A stretch of 64,000 bases of DNA from Microbulbifer variabilis (GTDB lineage: Bacteria > Pseudomonadota > Gammaproteobacteria > Pseudomonadales > Cellvibrionaceae): the NCBI RefSeq assembly GCF_023716485.1, contig NZ_CP092418.1, positions 4,749,001 through 4,813,000 on the forward strand, given 5' to 3'. The notes under the pieces are model-generated. The model did not search any database and was not told the origin of the DNA. It saw only the letters and a list, made by a program, of their open reading frames with translations. The stretch's first letter is position 1, and each line of letters begins with the position of its first letter. Below are positions 19,171-28,996 of the stretch, one piece after another. Position numbers and translations under genes: made by a program.

Positions 19171-20916
19171 ATGACTTCACCACTCAAGAACCTTCGGCAG
19201 AAGACGGCTCTAGCGAGCGTTTTTACACTGCTATGCACTGCGCCCTTCACTGCCCAGGCACAACAAGCGGACAACGCTCTGCTGACAGACCGCATCATCG
19301 TTAAATACAAGGAAAGCGCCAAGGTTGGCCGGGCTGCCAGCATGGCCAGGGAAACGGTGGAAAAGGCCTCCCGTCGCGCCGGCCACAAAATGCGTCACCT
19401 GCGCCGTATGGCCACTGGTGCTCAGGTAATGCGCCTGGAAGGTCGCAAAAACAGAACGGAAATGAACGCAATTATCAACCGTCTGAAACAGGATCCGGAT
19501 GTGGAGTACGCTGAGCCGGATCTGATGATGCGCTCAATGGCTGTGCCCAATGACTCTAGCTATCTCAACCAGTGGCACTACTTTGAGTCCACCGGCGGCC
19601 TGAACCTGCCATCGGCCTGGGATGTCACTCAGGGTGAGGGAGCGGTTGTCGCGGTGCTCGACACCGGTTACCGCCCACACCCTGATCTGGTGGGCAATAT
19701 TCTGCCGGGCTACGACATGATTTCTGACACTTTCGTGTCTGTAGACGGCGATGGCCGTGATAGCGATGCCACAGACCCAGGCGACTGGTATACGGACAAA
19801 GCCTGTGGCGATGATCCTCGCATCCCCTCGGAAAGCGACAGTAGCTGGCACGGCACCCATGTCGCCGGCACCATCGCAGGCGTCACCAATAACAATATGG
19901 GTATCGCCGGTGTCGCCTACAAAGCCAAGATCGTACCGATACGCGTGCTCGGCCGCTGTGGTGGCTATACCTCAGATATCGCCGATGGCATCATCTGGGG
20001 CGCCGGCGGCTCTGTCAGCGGCCTGCCATCCAACCCCAACCCCGCACAAGTACTCAACCTGAGTCTTGGTGGTGGTGGCAGCTGTGCCACGACAACTCAG
20101 AATGCTATCAACACCGCACGCAGCCTAGGCGCCACTATCGTAGTCGCTGCCGGTAATGAATCCGATAACGCCAGCCAATACACTCCCGCCAGCTGCGATG
20201 GCGTAATAACTACTGCCTCAACGAACCGCGATGGCGGCCGCTCTTACTTCTCCAACTACGGCAGCGTAGTGGATGTTGCAGCACCGGGGGGAGCGCAGAG
20301 TTTTGCTAACGACCCGAACGGCATTCTCTCCACCCACAATAGTGGCAGTACCGTCGCGGGCAGCGATAGCTACGTCTATATGCAAGGCACCAGTATGGCT
20401 GCCCCACATGTTGCCGGTGCTGCCGCACTACTGTATTCGGTAAACCCTGACCTGGGCCCGGACGACATCGAATCGATACTCACCACCACCGCACGCAGTT
20501 TCCCATCTTCATGCAGCGGCTGCGGTGCCGGTATTGTCGATGCTACAGCAGCAGTGGCCATGGCGAGCGGCGGTAGCGATGGAGACAACGGTGGCGATAA
20601 CGGAAATGGCGGTGGTGTCAGCTGGACCGAATCCAACCTTTCCGGCAGCTCCGGCAGTTGGAACGACTTCACCATCGAAGTCGCTGCGGGTACCACAAGC
20701 TTGAATATAGAGATGTCTGGCGGTAGTGGCGAGGTCGACCTCTATGTCCGCCATGCCAACTACCCCACTCTGCGTCGGTACGATTGCCGCCCCTACCTCT
20801 GGGGAAATGAAGAGAGCTGCACTATTAGCAACCCTGACTCGGGTACCTGGTATGTCAGTGTTTACGGTTACGACTCCTACAGCGGCGTCACCCTAAAGGC
20901 TGAAACTACTCCCTAA
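19171..20916 (+). CDS. secreted S8 subtilisin-like serine protease with C-terminal PPC domain
   Basis: 581 residues: signal peptide (about 1-30, ending AQA), an inhibitor-like propeptide (RIIVKYKES to DVEYAEPDL, about 40-118), the peptidase S8 domain with Asp164 (VLDTG), His227 (SWHGTHVAG) and Ser408 (GTSMAAPH), a Gly/Asp/Asn-rich linker (about 467-482), and a bacterial pre-peptidase C-terminal (PPC) domain with SGGSGEVDLYVRH and GTWYVSVYGY. Several Cys pairs suggest disulfides in the mature enzyme. Probably secreted by Sec and type II systems, with PPC removed during maturation (inference). The next gene is a paralogue with the same pro and catalytic regions but no PPC. Confidence 0.93.
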   Translation: MTSPLKNLRQKTALASVFTLLCTAPFTAQAQQADNALLTDRIIVKYKESAKVGRAASMARETVEKASRRAGHKMRHLRRMATGAQVMRLEGRKNRTEMNAIINRLKQDPDVEYAEPDLMMRSMAVPNDSSYLNQWHYFESTGGLNLPSAWDVTQGEGAVVAVLDTGYRPHPDLVGNILPGYDMISDTFVSVDGDGRDSDATDPGDWYTDKACGDDPRIPSESDSSWHGTHVAGTIAGVTNNNMGIAGVAYKAKIVPIRVLGRCGGYTSDIADGIIWGAGGSVSGLPSNPNPAQVLNLSLGGGGSCATTTQNAINTARSLGATIVVAAGNESDNASQYTPASCDGVITTASTNRDGGRSYFSNYGSVVDVAAPGGAQSFANDPNGILSTHNSGSTVAGSDSYVYMQGTSMAAPHVAGAAALLYSVNPDLGPDDIESILTTTARSFPSSCSGCGAGIVDATAAVAMASGGSDGDNGGDNGNGGGVSWTESNLSGSSGSWNDFTIEVAAGTTSLNIEMSGGSGEVDLYVRHANYPTLRRYDCRPYLWGNEESCTISNPDSGTWYVSVYGYDSYSGVTLKAETTP

Positions 20917-21281
20917 TTGACGACATAGGCCGGCGCCAAAAGCTCCGGCCACGAAAGAGGTATTTTGGTGCGGATTAGCAATAAAGAACCAAAGTACCTC
21001 ACCCAATTGGTGCGGGGGAAAGGGAAATAATGAGCTGTGCGTTACGCGGCTAAGTAAGAGGCCATGCCTCTGCACCCCTGCACCCCTGCACCAACCCCGA
21101 ACTTTGCCAGCTGTATCGACAAAATTCCTTAATGCACTTTTTTCGGGCACATATTTTGCCTGTGTTCTAACGGTGCCACGCTTTTTTGCAGTTCTACCGA
21201 AAGCCAAGCACCCGGATTTCCCCTCTTGTCAGCTAAATATTGACCAGGGTGATAACCATCCATCACGGAGAGATAACAATA
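20917..21281. other. 365-nt spacer between the two subtilase genes
   Basis: Starts with a hairpin GGCCGG (20928-20933)/CCGGCC (20945-20950), a possible terminator of the first protease, without U-tract. Three imperfect copies of an 8-nt unit TGCACCCC lie at 21071-21094. The second protease's GGAGAG ribosome-binding site is at 21267-21272. Not similar by eye to the region upstream of the first subtilase except for the short string gataacaataat before each start. Confidence 0.5.
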
Positions 21282-22676
21282 ATGAAAACACCACTGAAAA
21301 ATCTATTGCATAAGTCCGCACTGGCCGGCGTATTTTCACTGCTGTGTGCAAGCCCCTTCGCCGCCCAGGTCGAAGATACCAGCAACGCTCAAATCACCGA
21401 CCGCATTATCGTCAAATACAAGCAGGGCGCTAAAATAGGGCAGGCGGCCAGACTAGCTCCAGAAACCGTAGATAAAGCCTCCCGCCGCGCCGGCCATAAA
21501 ATGCGCCACCTGCGCCGTATGGCCACAGGTGCTCAGGTGATGCGCCTGGAGGGACGCAAAAACAAAGCAGAGCTTGAGGCTATTATCAGCCGCCTTAAAC
21601 AGGACCCCGATGTCGAGTATGCAGAGCCCGACCTGATGATGAAGGCCATGGCCGTACCCAATGACCCCAGCTATTACGATCAGTGGCACTATTTTGAGTC
21701 CACCGGTGGCCTTAATCTGCCGGCAGCCTGGGATACCACTCAGGGCGAGGGTGTGGTCGTTGCAGTTATCGATACCGGCTTCCTGCCCCACGCAGATCTG
21801 ACCGCTAACCTGCTGCCCGGTTACGACATGATTTCCGATACCGATGTCTCTGTGGATGGCGACGGCCGCGACAGCGACGCCACCGACCCCGGCGACTGGT
21901 ATACCAATACCTACTGTGGTGACCCACGATATCCGGAAGCGGACAGCAGCTGGCACGGTACCCATGTCGCCGGCACCATAGCGGCAGTGACCAACAATAA
22001 TATGGGCGTAGCCGGTGTGGCCTCCAAAGCGAAGATCGTACCCGTGCGAGTACTCGGCCGCTGTGGCGGTTACACTTCAGATATTGCCGACGGCATCATC
22101 TGGAGCGCCGGCGGTTCTGTCAGCGGTGTCCCAACCAACGCCAACCCCGCCCAGGTACTGAACTTGAGCCTGGGTGGTAGCGGCAGCTGCGCTACCACAA
22201 CGCAGAATGCCATCAATACCGCACGCAGCCTCGGTGCCACCGTCGTGGTTGCCGCCGGCAACTCCGCTCGCAACGCTCGCCGTTACACGCCAGCAAGCTG
22301 CTCGGGGGTTATTACTGTTGCCGCCACAGATCGCTCCGGTGGTCGCGCCTACTACTCTAATTACGGTAATGTGGTCGACGTAGCCGCACCGGGTGGTGAG
22401 ACCAATGTGGTAAGCAGTGATGGTGTGCTATCCACTCTCAACAGCGGCAACACTGTAGCCGGTACGGATTCCTATGCTTACTATCCCGGTACCAGCATGG
22501 CCACCCCCCATGTAGCCGGTGCCGCAGCTCTGATCTATTCGGTGAATCCCAATGTGACACCCGATCAGGTAGAGTCTATTCTCACCAGCACCGCGCGCAG
22601 TTTCCCGTCCTCTTGCTCGCGCTGTGGCTCTGGCATTGTCGACGCTGCTGCAGCAGTGGCAGCGGCCAGTAACTGA
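21282..22676 (+). CDS. secreted S8 subtilisin-like serine protease, paralogue without PPC
   Basis: 464 residues from ATG 21282 (GGAGAG 10 nt upstream; an upstream start at 21240 is rejected because the signal peptide begins here). It aligns without a gap with its neighbour through the signal peptide, propeptide and first half of the catalytic domain. Triad: Asp164 (VIDTG), His225 (SWHGTHVAG), Ser405 (GTSMATPH). It ends right after the S8 domain (GIVDAAAAVAAASN), lacking linker and PPC. The pair therefore looks like a tandem duplication with loss or gain of the C-terminal domain. Function: extracellular proteolysis, with a different maturation or surface-binding behaviour possible. Confidence 0.93.
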   Translation: MKTPLKNLLHKSALAGVFSLLCASPFAAQVEDTSNAQITDRIIVKYKQGAKIGQAARLAPETVDKASRRAGHKMRHLRRMATGAQVMRLEGRKNKAELEAIISRLKQDPDVEYAEPDLMMKAMAVPNDPSYYDQWHYFESTGGLNLPAAWDTTQGEGVVVAVIDTGFLPHADLTANLLPGYDMISDTDVSVDGDGRDSDATDPGDWYTNTYCGDPRYPEADSSWHGTHVAGTIAAVTNNNMGVAGVASKAKIVPVRVLGRCGGYTSDIADGIIWSAGGSVSGVPTNANPAQVLNLSLGGSGSCATTTQNAINTARSLGATVVVAAGNSARNARRYTPASCSGVITVAATDRSGGRAYYSNYGNVVDVAAPGGETNVVSSDGVLSTLNSGNTVAGTDSYAYYPGTSMATPHVAGAAALIYSVNPNVTPDQVESILTSTARSFPSSCSRCGSGIVDAAAAVAAASN

Positions 22677-22709
22677 TTCCCCCATAGCCACCGCTTGTGG
22701 ATCTTATGG

Positions 22710-22736
22710 AAAGGCCGGCAAATGCCGGCCTTTTAG
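22710..22736 (+). terminator. intrinsic terminator after second subtilase
   Basis: AAAGGCCGGC (22710-22719), loop AAAT, GCCGGCCTTT (22724-22733) followed by more T. Strong stem 33 nt after the stop. Confidence 0.85.
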
Positions 22737-22760
22737 CTTTCCCGTGCCGGCCCACGCAAT

Positions 22761-23303
22761 CTAGCGAACAAACGCGGCAAATTGGGGGTCAACCGGCGTA
22801 TCTGCAAGATGATTGATGTAATTGCTCATCACTTTCTGCGCAACCCCAACAATAATCTCCAGCAGGTTTTGGCGGTTATAGCCCACTGCGTAAAACCGCT
22901 CTGATATCTCATCTGAAATCACACCGCGTTCACGCACAATTGCCAGGGTGGTATCCCGCAGTACTTCAAGTTTTTCAGTAGGTAGGGGCGTCTTATTGCG
23001 AAGGGCCTCATTCACTTCGTCCGCTACTTTCATCGCCTTGGCAATAGCGCTGTGTGCCGGTACACAGTAGTGACAGTTATGCTCCACATTGATGCTCTGC
23101 CAGACCACAGTCATTTCTTCGGCATTGAATGAGGTGTCCAGGAAGTACTGATGTAAATCCTGGTAAGCCGCCAGAGCTTGGGGCGACTCTGCCATAACCC
23201 CGTGCAAGTTGGGGATAGAGCCAAAGGCCTTGATAGATTTCTGGAGGAGGGGCTTGCTGTCTTGCGGTGCACTTTCAAGATCGTAAATCCGGGACTCTTT
23301 CAT
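22761..23303 (-). CDS. AhpD-like / carboxymuconolactone decarboxylase family protein
   Basis: 180 residues, all-helical AhpD-like fold. The redox motif NCHYCVPAH gives CxxC and the following His of the CMD/AhpD family, so a thiol peroxidase or disulfide reductase role is plausible. VEHNCHYCVPAHSAIAKAM and YNRQNLLEIIVGVAQKVMSNY are family-typical helices. ATG at 23303 is preferred over GTG at 23315 because AAAGGTGAG then sits as its ribosome-binding site. It is transcribed divergently from a TetR gene with three operator-like palindromes between them, so it is probably the regulated target. Confidence 0.85.
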   Translation of the reverse strand: MKESRIYDLESAPQDSKPLLQKSIKAFGSIPNLHGVMAESPQALAAYQDLHQYFLDTSFNAEEMTVVWQSINVEHNCHYCVPAHSAIAKAMKVADEVNEALRNKTPLPTEKLEVLRDTTLAIVRERGVISDEISERFYAVGYNRQNLLEIIVGVAQKVMSNYINHLADTPVDPQFAAFVR

Positions 23304-23337
23304 CGCTGAACTCACCTTTAATGTTTGGGTTTAATAC

Positions 23338-23353
23338 TTGAGCGATCGATCAA
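23338..23353. promoter_or_regulatory. TetR operator candidate 1
   Basis: TTGAGCGATCGATCAA, an imperfect 16-nt palindrome extended to 20 nt by flanking AC/GT. It lies 35 nt upstream of the AhpD-like gene's start, where a bound repressor would cover its promoter or leader. Confidence 0.6.
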
Positions 23354-23374
23354 GTATTGTGAGGCTAACCAATA

Positions 23375-23390
23375 TTGAGCGATCGTTCAA
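23375..23390. promoter_or_regulatory. TetR operator candidate 2
   Basis: TTGAGCGATCGTTCAA, nearly identical to candidate 1 (one difference) and centred 37 nt from it, in the middle of the divergent region. Confidence 0.6.
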
Positions 23391-23432
23391 TAGCAAAGAG
23401 TAATTGGCGTATATCTCTTGAAAGAGTAAAAT

Positions 23433-23448
23433 TTGAGCAATTGCTCAA
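23433..23448. promoter_or_regulatory. TetR operator candidate 3
   Basis: TTGAGCAATTGCTCAA, a perfect 16-nt palindrome with the same half-site TTGAGC. It ends 3 nt before the GGAGG of the TetR gene, a typical autorepression position. Confidence 0.65.
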
Positions 23449-23459
23449 GTGGAGGCAAC

Positions 23460-24056
23460 ATGGCGAATACCGCGAAATTTGACCGCCAGGAAGTATTACA
23501 GCGGGCAACCTGGCTTTTCTGGCAAAAAGGGTTTCACGCCACATCGACTCGTGACCTGCAACAGGCCACCAATCTTCGTCCTGGTAGTATTTATGCCGCT
23601 TTTGGTAGTAAATCTGGACTTTTCAAAGAGGTTCTAAGCTATTACGCGCAAAATCGTGACCAATTACTCCTTCAATGCATAAATGACGAAGGCAGCAACC
23701 TTGGAGGCTTGCGTGCCTATTTCCATTACATATTGCTAGGTGACGATGTTGATGCCCCAAACGAGCTCTGCCTATTAGCTAAAGCCATCTCAGAGCTGGA
23801 TGAAGGAGAAGAAGCACTATTGGCCGAGGCCCGCGCTTTACTGGCTGCACATGGGGCAAAGTTCCGTCAGTATCTGGAGAGTGCGGTGAATGCTGGAGAG
23901 CTTTCCAAACAGACAGATTCGGCGCTGCTCGCTCGCCAGTTGCAGGTTCAAATGATTGGACTGCGAACTTATCTCCGCGCCACCTCGGACCGCGCTGCGG
24001 TTGAGCAAATGATCGAACAGTTGTTTGACCCAGTCTGCGTGCAGACCACAAGTTGA
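23460..24056 (+). CDS. TetR/AcrR-family transcriptional regulator
   Basis: 198 residues from ATG 23460 with GGAGG 4-5 nt upstream; an in-frame start at 23433 would lie inside operator 3 and is rejected. The HTH is DRQEVLQRATWLFWQKGFHATSTRDLQQATNLRPGSIYAAFGSKSGLF in outline, the compact variant with GSIYAAFGSK seen in regulators of oxidoreductase or electrophile-response genes. The C-terminal ligand domain is helical, about 130 residues. Likely represses itself and the divergent AhpD-like gene through the TTGAGC palindromes; the ligand cannot be read from sequence. Confidence 0.9.
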   Translation: MANTAKFDRQEVLQRATWLFWQKGFHATSTRDLQQATNLRPGSIYAAFGSKSGLFKEVLSYYAQNRDQLLLQCINDEGSNLGGLRAYFHYILLGDDVDAPNELCLLAKAISELDEGEEALLAEARALLAAHGAKFRQYLESAVNAGELSKQTDSALLARQLQVQMIGLRTYLRATSDRAAVEQMIEQLFDPVCVQTTS

Positions 24057-24194
24057 GAAAAAGGCGATTATAAGCGGCCTCTTATACAAACGCTGACGGA
24101 TTTCGGAATCCAGCCCCTGCGGTTATTTGATCAGCGCAGCCCCTATGGCACATTCAGGAGAAACGGTATCGAGTAATAACAATAAGAGGTCACC

Positions 24195-25439
24195 GTGGAT
24201 CTGATTACCTTCGCCATCCCTTTTTTCCTGATCGCCGTACTCACAGAACTCGCACTGGACCGCTGGAAAGGTTGGGGGCTTTACCGCCTCAACGATGCCC
24301 TGGGAAACCTGAGTACGGGTATCCTAAGCCGCATACTTGGGCTTACTTACAAAAGCCTATTTCTAGTCATTTACATCCCGCTATACCAGCTGCTACAGCC
24401 TTACTACCAAGCAACCGGCTTCGACTGGTCCATGAGTAATGGCTGGCACCTGGCGCTAGCTGTACTCGCCTACGATTTTTGTTACTACTGGAAGCACCGC
24501 ATCTGCCATGAGGTCAACGTGTTCTGGGCGGAACACCTGGTGCATCACCAGAGCGAGGACTACAACCTCACCACTGCCTTGCGCCAGTCTAGCGGTGGGC
24601 TGCAGTTGGATTGGGTATTCTATTTACCCCTGCTGCTAATTGGCTTGCCAGCGGAAATGGTGATCGTGGCCGGAGCCATAGATCTGATTTACCAATTCTG
24701 GGTACACACGCAAAAAATTCCCAAAATCCGCTGGATGGAATGGCTGCTGATTACCCCCTCTAACCACCGAGTACACCATGCGCAGAACAAGGTGTACGTA
24801 GATAAAAACTACGGCGGAATCCTGATCTTATGGGACCGCCTGTTTGGTACCTATCAAGAGGAGCTGGAGGGGGAGCCCTGTATTTACGGTGTGCGCAAAC
24901 CCCTTAATACCTTCGACCCTCTGGCGGCAAACCTGCAACATCTGAAACGCATGGCGCAAGACGCCTGGTATACAAAAAACTGGTGGGACAAATTTACCCT
25001 TTGGTTCCGCCCCACCGGCTATCGTCCCCCAGATGCCGAAGCGGCAATGCCAGTCCCCTCCACCAACCTGAAATCTTTCCAGCGTTACAACCCACAGATT
25101 CATCGGGCCCGGCGCAACTACGCGCTGGGCCAGCACCTGTGCTATTCCGCCGCCACCCTGGCACTCCTGTGGTACTACCAGAGCCTGGAAATTCCCTCAC
25201 TGCTGGGGGCAGTAGCACTGTTGGTTTTTGGCCTGGTAGTCAATGGGCGAATTCTCGATAACCATCCACTGACCAAATATCTGGAACCCTTACGCCTGGC
25301 CCTCTACTGCGGGGTGCTGCCGCTGTTAAACACACAATTTGTCCCAATTTTCAGCGCTTATATTGCGATCAGTGCTCTGGTCTGGGGGTGGTTGGCAATC
25401 ACTTGCAAAGAGGATACAGTCGCTGTCGTTTGCGATTAG
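24195..25439 (+). CDS. fatty acid hydroxylase / sterol desaturase family membrane protein
   Basis: 414 residues, with membrane segments at the N-terminus and again near 330-405. The di-iron histidine clusters of the superfamily are present: KHRICHE, HLVHH and NHRVHH. This marks an integral membrane oxygenase acting on a lipid; the substrate (fatty acyl chain, alkylglycerol, hopanoid or sterol-like) is not determinable here. The long C-terminal part with extra hydrophobic helices goes beyond the core domain. Last gene of the yicC-gmk insertion; 244 nt without a gene follow up to gmk. Confidence 0.85.
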   Translation: MDLITFAIPFFLIAVLTELALDRWKGWGLYRLNDALGNLSTGILSRILGLTYKSLFLVIYIPLYQLLQPYYQATGFDWSMSNGWHLALAVLAYDFCYYWKHRICHEVNVFWAEHLVHHQSEDYNLTTALRQSSGGLQLDWVFYLPLLLIGLPAEMVIVAGAIDLIYQFWVHTQKIPKIRWMEWLLITPSNHRVHHAQNKVYVDKNYGGILILWDRLFGTYQEELEGEPCIYGVRKPLNTFDPLAANLQHLKRMAQDAWYTKNWWDKFTLWFRPTGYRPPDAEAAMPVPSTNLKSFQRYNPQIHRARRNYALGQHLCYSAATLALLWYYQSLEIPSLLGAVALLVFGLVVNGRILDNHPLTKYLEPLRLALYCGVLPLLNTQFVPIFSAYIAISALVWGWLAITCKEDTVAVVCD

Positions 25440-25648
25440 CAACAAGGAGTGAACCTCGATTGCAGGATGTTGGTGGTGATCGAGTGATCTCCCGCTGGGC
25501 GATCCCGGCCGGGCTCAGAAGGCAGTTTATAGCGCCTCCTGAAACTCCCAACACTTACCCCCCAATTCCGGCCGGGGTTTAGCCTTTTCCTCCTCCTTTT
25601 TCCTGGAATTGCGCAACTGCCAGTCACCGCTCAGGTAACGGCTTCGGT

Positions 25649-26304
<656 letters not shown>

Positions 26305-26336
26305 GCCGGTTGATCGAATTGCGTACACTCCCCGGT

Positions 26337-26352
26337 CCGGTAAAATAACCGG
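26337..26352 (+). other. small hairpin between gmk and rpoZ
   Basis: CCGGT (26337-26341), AAAATA loop, ACCGG (26348-26352). No U-tract; probably not a full terminator. Confidence 0.3.
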
Positions 26353-26404
26353 TCCCCCGAACAGAATTCGCCCACCCGGGCACAGTGAATGGAACCGAAA
26401 GTTT

Positions 26405-26668
26405 ATGGCACGTATCACCGTTGAAGATTGCCTGGAGCACGTCGACAACCGCTTCGAACTCGTTATCGTGGGTAGTAAGCGCGCCCGCCAGATTGCCACC
26501 GGCGGACAGGATCCGATGGTTCCAGAAGAGAACGACAAACCCACGGTTATCGCCCTGCGTGAAATCGAAGAGGGCCTGGTTGATGCGAGCATTCTCGACC
26601 AGCCAGATCGTGAAGAGGCCCCGGCACCCATGGCGGCCCCGGCCTATCTGTCCGACCAGGAAATCTGA
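26405..26668 (+). CDS. rpoZ: RNA polymerase omega subunit
   Basis: 87 residues from ATG 26405: [20 protein letters not shown] and [10 protein letters not shown] are diagnostic; [17 protein letters not shown] completes the conserved core. A longer frame opening at 26216 lies over the gmk end and is not used. Assists RNA polymerase assembly and, in E. coli, forms part of a ppGpp site, fitting its place before spoT. Confidence 0.96.
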   Translation: MARITVEDCLEHVDNRFELVIVGSKRARQIATGGQDPMVPEENDKPTVIALREIEEGLVDASILDQPDREEAPAPMAAPAYLSDQEI

Positions 26669-26722
26669 TTTCGATCTGTTCTGACCTAGAGTTTATGAGT
26701 TTTACGAGAGGCGCGCGCGGCA

Positions 26723-28840
26723 TTGCACACCATCGATAGTCTGGCCCACCGCCTCTCCTCATACCTGCCTCCCGAGCAAATCCAAATAGTCCGTCGCGCC
26801 TATTTCTACGCGGAACAAGCCCACGACGGTCAGCAGCGACGTTCCGGTGAACCCTATGTGACCCACCCTCTGGCGGTGGCCACTATTCTCGCAGGCATGC
26901 ATATGGATCACGAGAGCCTGGCTGCAGCCATGCTCCACGATGTGATTGAAGACACCGGAATCCCCAAAGCCGCACTGGAGGAGCAGTTTGGTGGCGAGGT
27001 TGCCGATATTGTCGACGGTGTATCCAAACTGACCCAGTTTGAGACAGACAGCGCCGCGGAAAAACAGGCGGAAAACTTCCAGAAAATGGCTCTGGCCATG
27101 GCGCGCGATATCCGCGTGATTTTGGTCAAGCTGGCCGACCGCTTGCACAACATGCGCACCCTCGGCGCACTCAAGCCACAAAAACGCCAGCGCATCGCTC
27201 GCGAAACCCTGGAAATCTACGCACCCATTGCCCACCGCCTGGGTATGAACGATGTGCGTATCGAGTTTGAGGACCGATCCTTCTTTGCGATCCACCCACT
27301 GCGCGCCAGCCGACTGCGTGCCGCTCTGGTAGCCGCGCGCGGCAATCGCAAGGAACTGCTGGAGCAGATCCAGAACGCCATTGAGCTGCGCCTGCAGCGT
27401 GAAGGAATCAGTTCCCTGGTGATTGGTCGCGAGAAACACCTATTCAGCATCTACCAAAAGATGCGCGCCAAGAAGAAATCCTTTAAAGAGATCATGGATG
27501 TCTACGCTTTCCGCATCATCGTGGACAGCGTGGACACCTGCTACCGGGTGTTGGGCGTAATGCACAGCCTCTATAAACCCGTCATCTCCGAATTCAAGGA
27601 TTATGTTGCCATCCCCAAATCCAATGGGTACCAGTCACTACACACAGTGCTGCTGGGAATGCACGGGGTGCCTATCGAGGTGCAGATCCGCACCAAGGAA
27701 ATGGATGAAATGGCCAATAGCGGCATCGCCGCCCATTGGCTGTACAAAGCTTCCGGCGATGAGGTAATTAACACTGGTGGTACTAGCCAGGTGCGTGCAC
27801 GCCGCTGGGTGCAGGGCCTGCTGGAGATGCAGCAGCGTGCCGGCGACTCCCTGGAGTTTATTGAGAACGTTAAAATCGACCTCTTCCCCGACGAGGTCTA
27901 TGTATTCACCCCCAAAGGGCAGATTGTCGACCTGCCCGCCGGTGCCACCGCCGTGGATTTCGCCTACTCAGTGCATACTGATATCGGCAACTCCTGTGTG
28001 GCCGTGCGGATCAACCAGCGCTTGGCGCCCCTGTCGCAGCCGCTGGCCAGCGGGCAAAAGGTGGAAATTCTCACCCGTAAAAATGCTCAGCCAAACCCAA
28101 ACTGGCTCAACTTTGTTGTAACCGCCAAAGCCCGTAGCGCCATTCGACACTTCCTCAAACATCAGCGCCACCACGACTCCATTACTCTGGGGCGGCGCCT
28201 GCTCGAAAAGGCCCTGGGTAAATTTAATACCCGCCTGGAAGAACTGACACCGGAGCAACTGGAAAAAGGTCTGCAGGAAGCCAAGTGTGCGACTCTGGAG
28301 AAATTGCTGGAGGAGATAGGCCTCGGCAACAAAGTCGCCTTCTCGGCGGCCAAACTGTTGGCTCCCGCACACAGTGAAGAGGCGGAAGCGAGCAATATCT
28401 CCTCGCCACTGACCATTGATGCCCAGGAGGGCATGATGATCAGTTTCGCCCGGTGCTGCCGCCCCATTCCGGGGGATACCATCATCGGCCATATCAGCTC
28501 CGGCAAAGGCGTAGTGGTACATCGGGATACCTGCCGCAATACCAACGAATTCCGCGAACACCCGGAAAACCTGATGCTGGTGAACTGGTCCCCAGACGTA
28601 CGCGGAGAGTTCCTCGGGGATGTGCGGGTGGAAGTGGAGTCCGAGCGCGGCATTATCGCGCGCCTGGCCACCCGTATTACCGAAGAGGGGGCCAGTATCG
28701 AGCAGATTAATGTGGATGAAAAAGACGCCCATAACAGCGTAATTTCCCTCACATTAGAGGTTAGTGGCCGTATTCATCTGGCGAGAGTCATGAAAAGGCT
28801 GCGCAACCTGCCGTCGGTGATCCGTATCTCGCGCCCGTAA
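26723..28840 (+). CDS. spoT: bifunctional (p)ppGpp synthetase/hydrolase
   Basis: Sets the level of the stringent-response alarmone. 705 residues from TTG 26723; the N-terminus HTIDSLAHRLSSYLPPEQI aligns with E. coli SpoT residue by residue, which fixes the start. HD hydrolase domain with His72-Asp73 (LHDVIEDTG); synthetase domain with FKDYVAIPKSNGYQSLHT; TGS domain (VYVFTPKGQIVDLPAGATAVDFAY); zinc-finger-like CCRPIPGD; C-terminal ACT domain (RGIIARLATRITEEGASIEQINV). The gmk-rpoZ-spoT order supports SpoT rather than RelA. Confidence 0.97.
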   Translation: MHTIDSLAHRLSSYLPPEQIQIVRRAYFYAEQAHDGQQRRSGEPYVTHPLAVATILAGMHMDHESLAAAMLHDVIEDTGIPKAALEEQFGGEVADIVDGVSKLTQFETDSAAEKQAENFQKMALAMARDIRVILVKLADRLHNMRTLGALKPQKRQRIARETLEIYAPIAHRLGMNDVRIEFEDRSFFAIHPLRASRLRAALVAARGNRKELLEQIQNAIELRLQREGISSLVIGREKHLFSIYQKMRAKKKSFKEIMDVYAFRIIVDSVDTCYRVLGVMHSLYKPVISEFKDYVAIPKSNGYQSLHTVLLGMHGVPIEVQIRTKEMDEMANSGIAAHWLYKASGDEVINTGGTSQVRARRWVQGLLEMQQRAGDSLEFIENVKIDLFPDEVYVFTPKGQIVDLPAGATAVDFAYSVHTDIGNSCVAVRINQRLAPLSQPLASGQKVEILTRKNAQPNPNWLNFVVTAKARSAIRHFLKHQRHHDSITLGRRLLEKALGKFNTRLEELTPEQLEKGLQEAKCATLEKLLEEIGLGNKVAFSAAKLLAPAHSEEAEASNISSPLTIDAQEGMMISFARCCRPIPGDTIIGHISSGKGVVVHRDTCRNTNEFREHPENLMLVNWSPDVRGEFLGDVRVEVESERGIIARLATRITEEGASIEQINVDEKDAHNSVISLTLEVSGRIHLARVMKRLRNLPSVIRISRP

Positions 28841-28996
28841 GATACTTGGATATCGTACTGGCGAGCTAATTATCGACTCACTGAGAGCGAGCTTTTACTC
28901 CGCTTTTTGGCCTATGGCTTCGCTGCCATTCACTACAAAAGCGCGCTATATTTACTGGCTTTCCGCAACAAATAGCAATAAGTAATGGAGTGCCCA

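Noticed and set aside
17946..22676. Rhombosortase / GlyGly-CTERM pair (rhomboid plus subtilases)
   Set aside because: Neither subtilase has a C-terminal Gly-Gly, hydrophobic helix and basic tail; one ends in a PPC domain and the other directly after S8.
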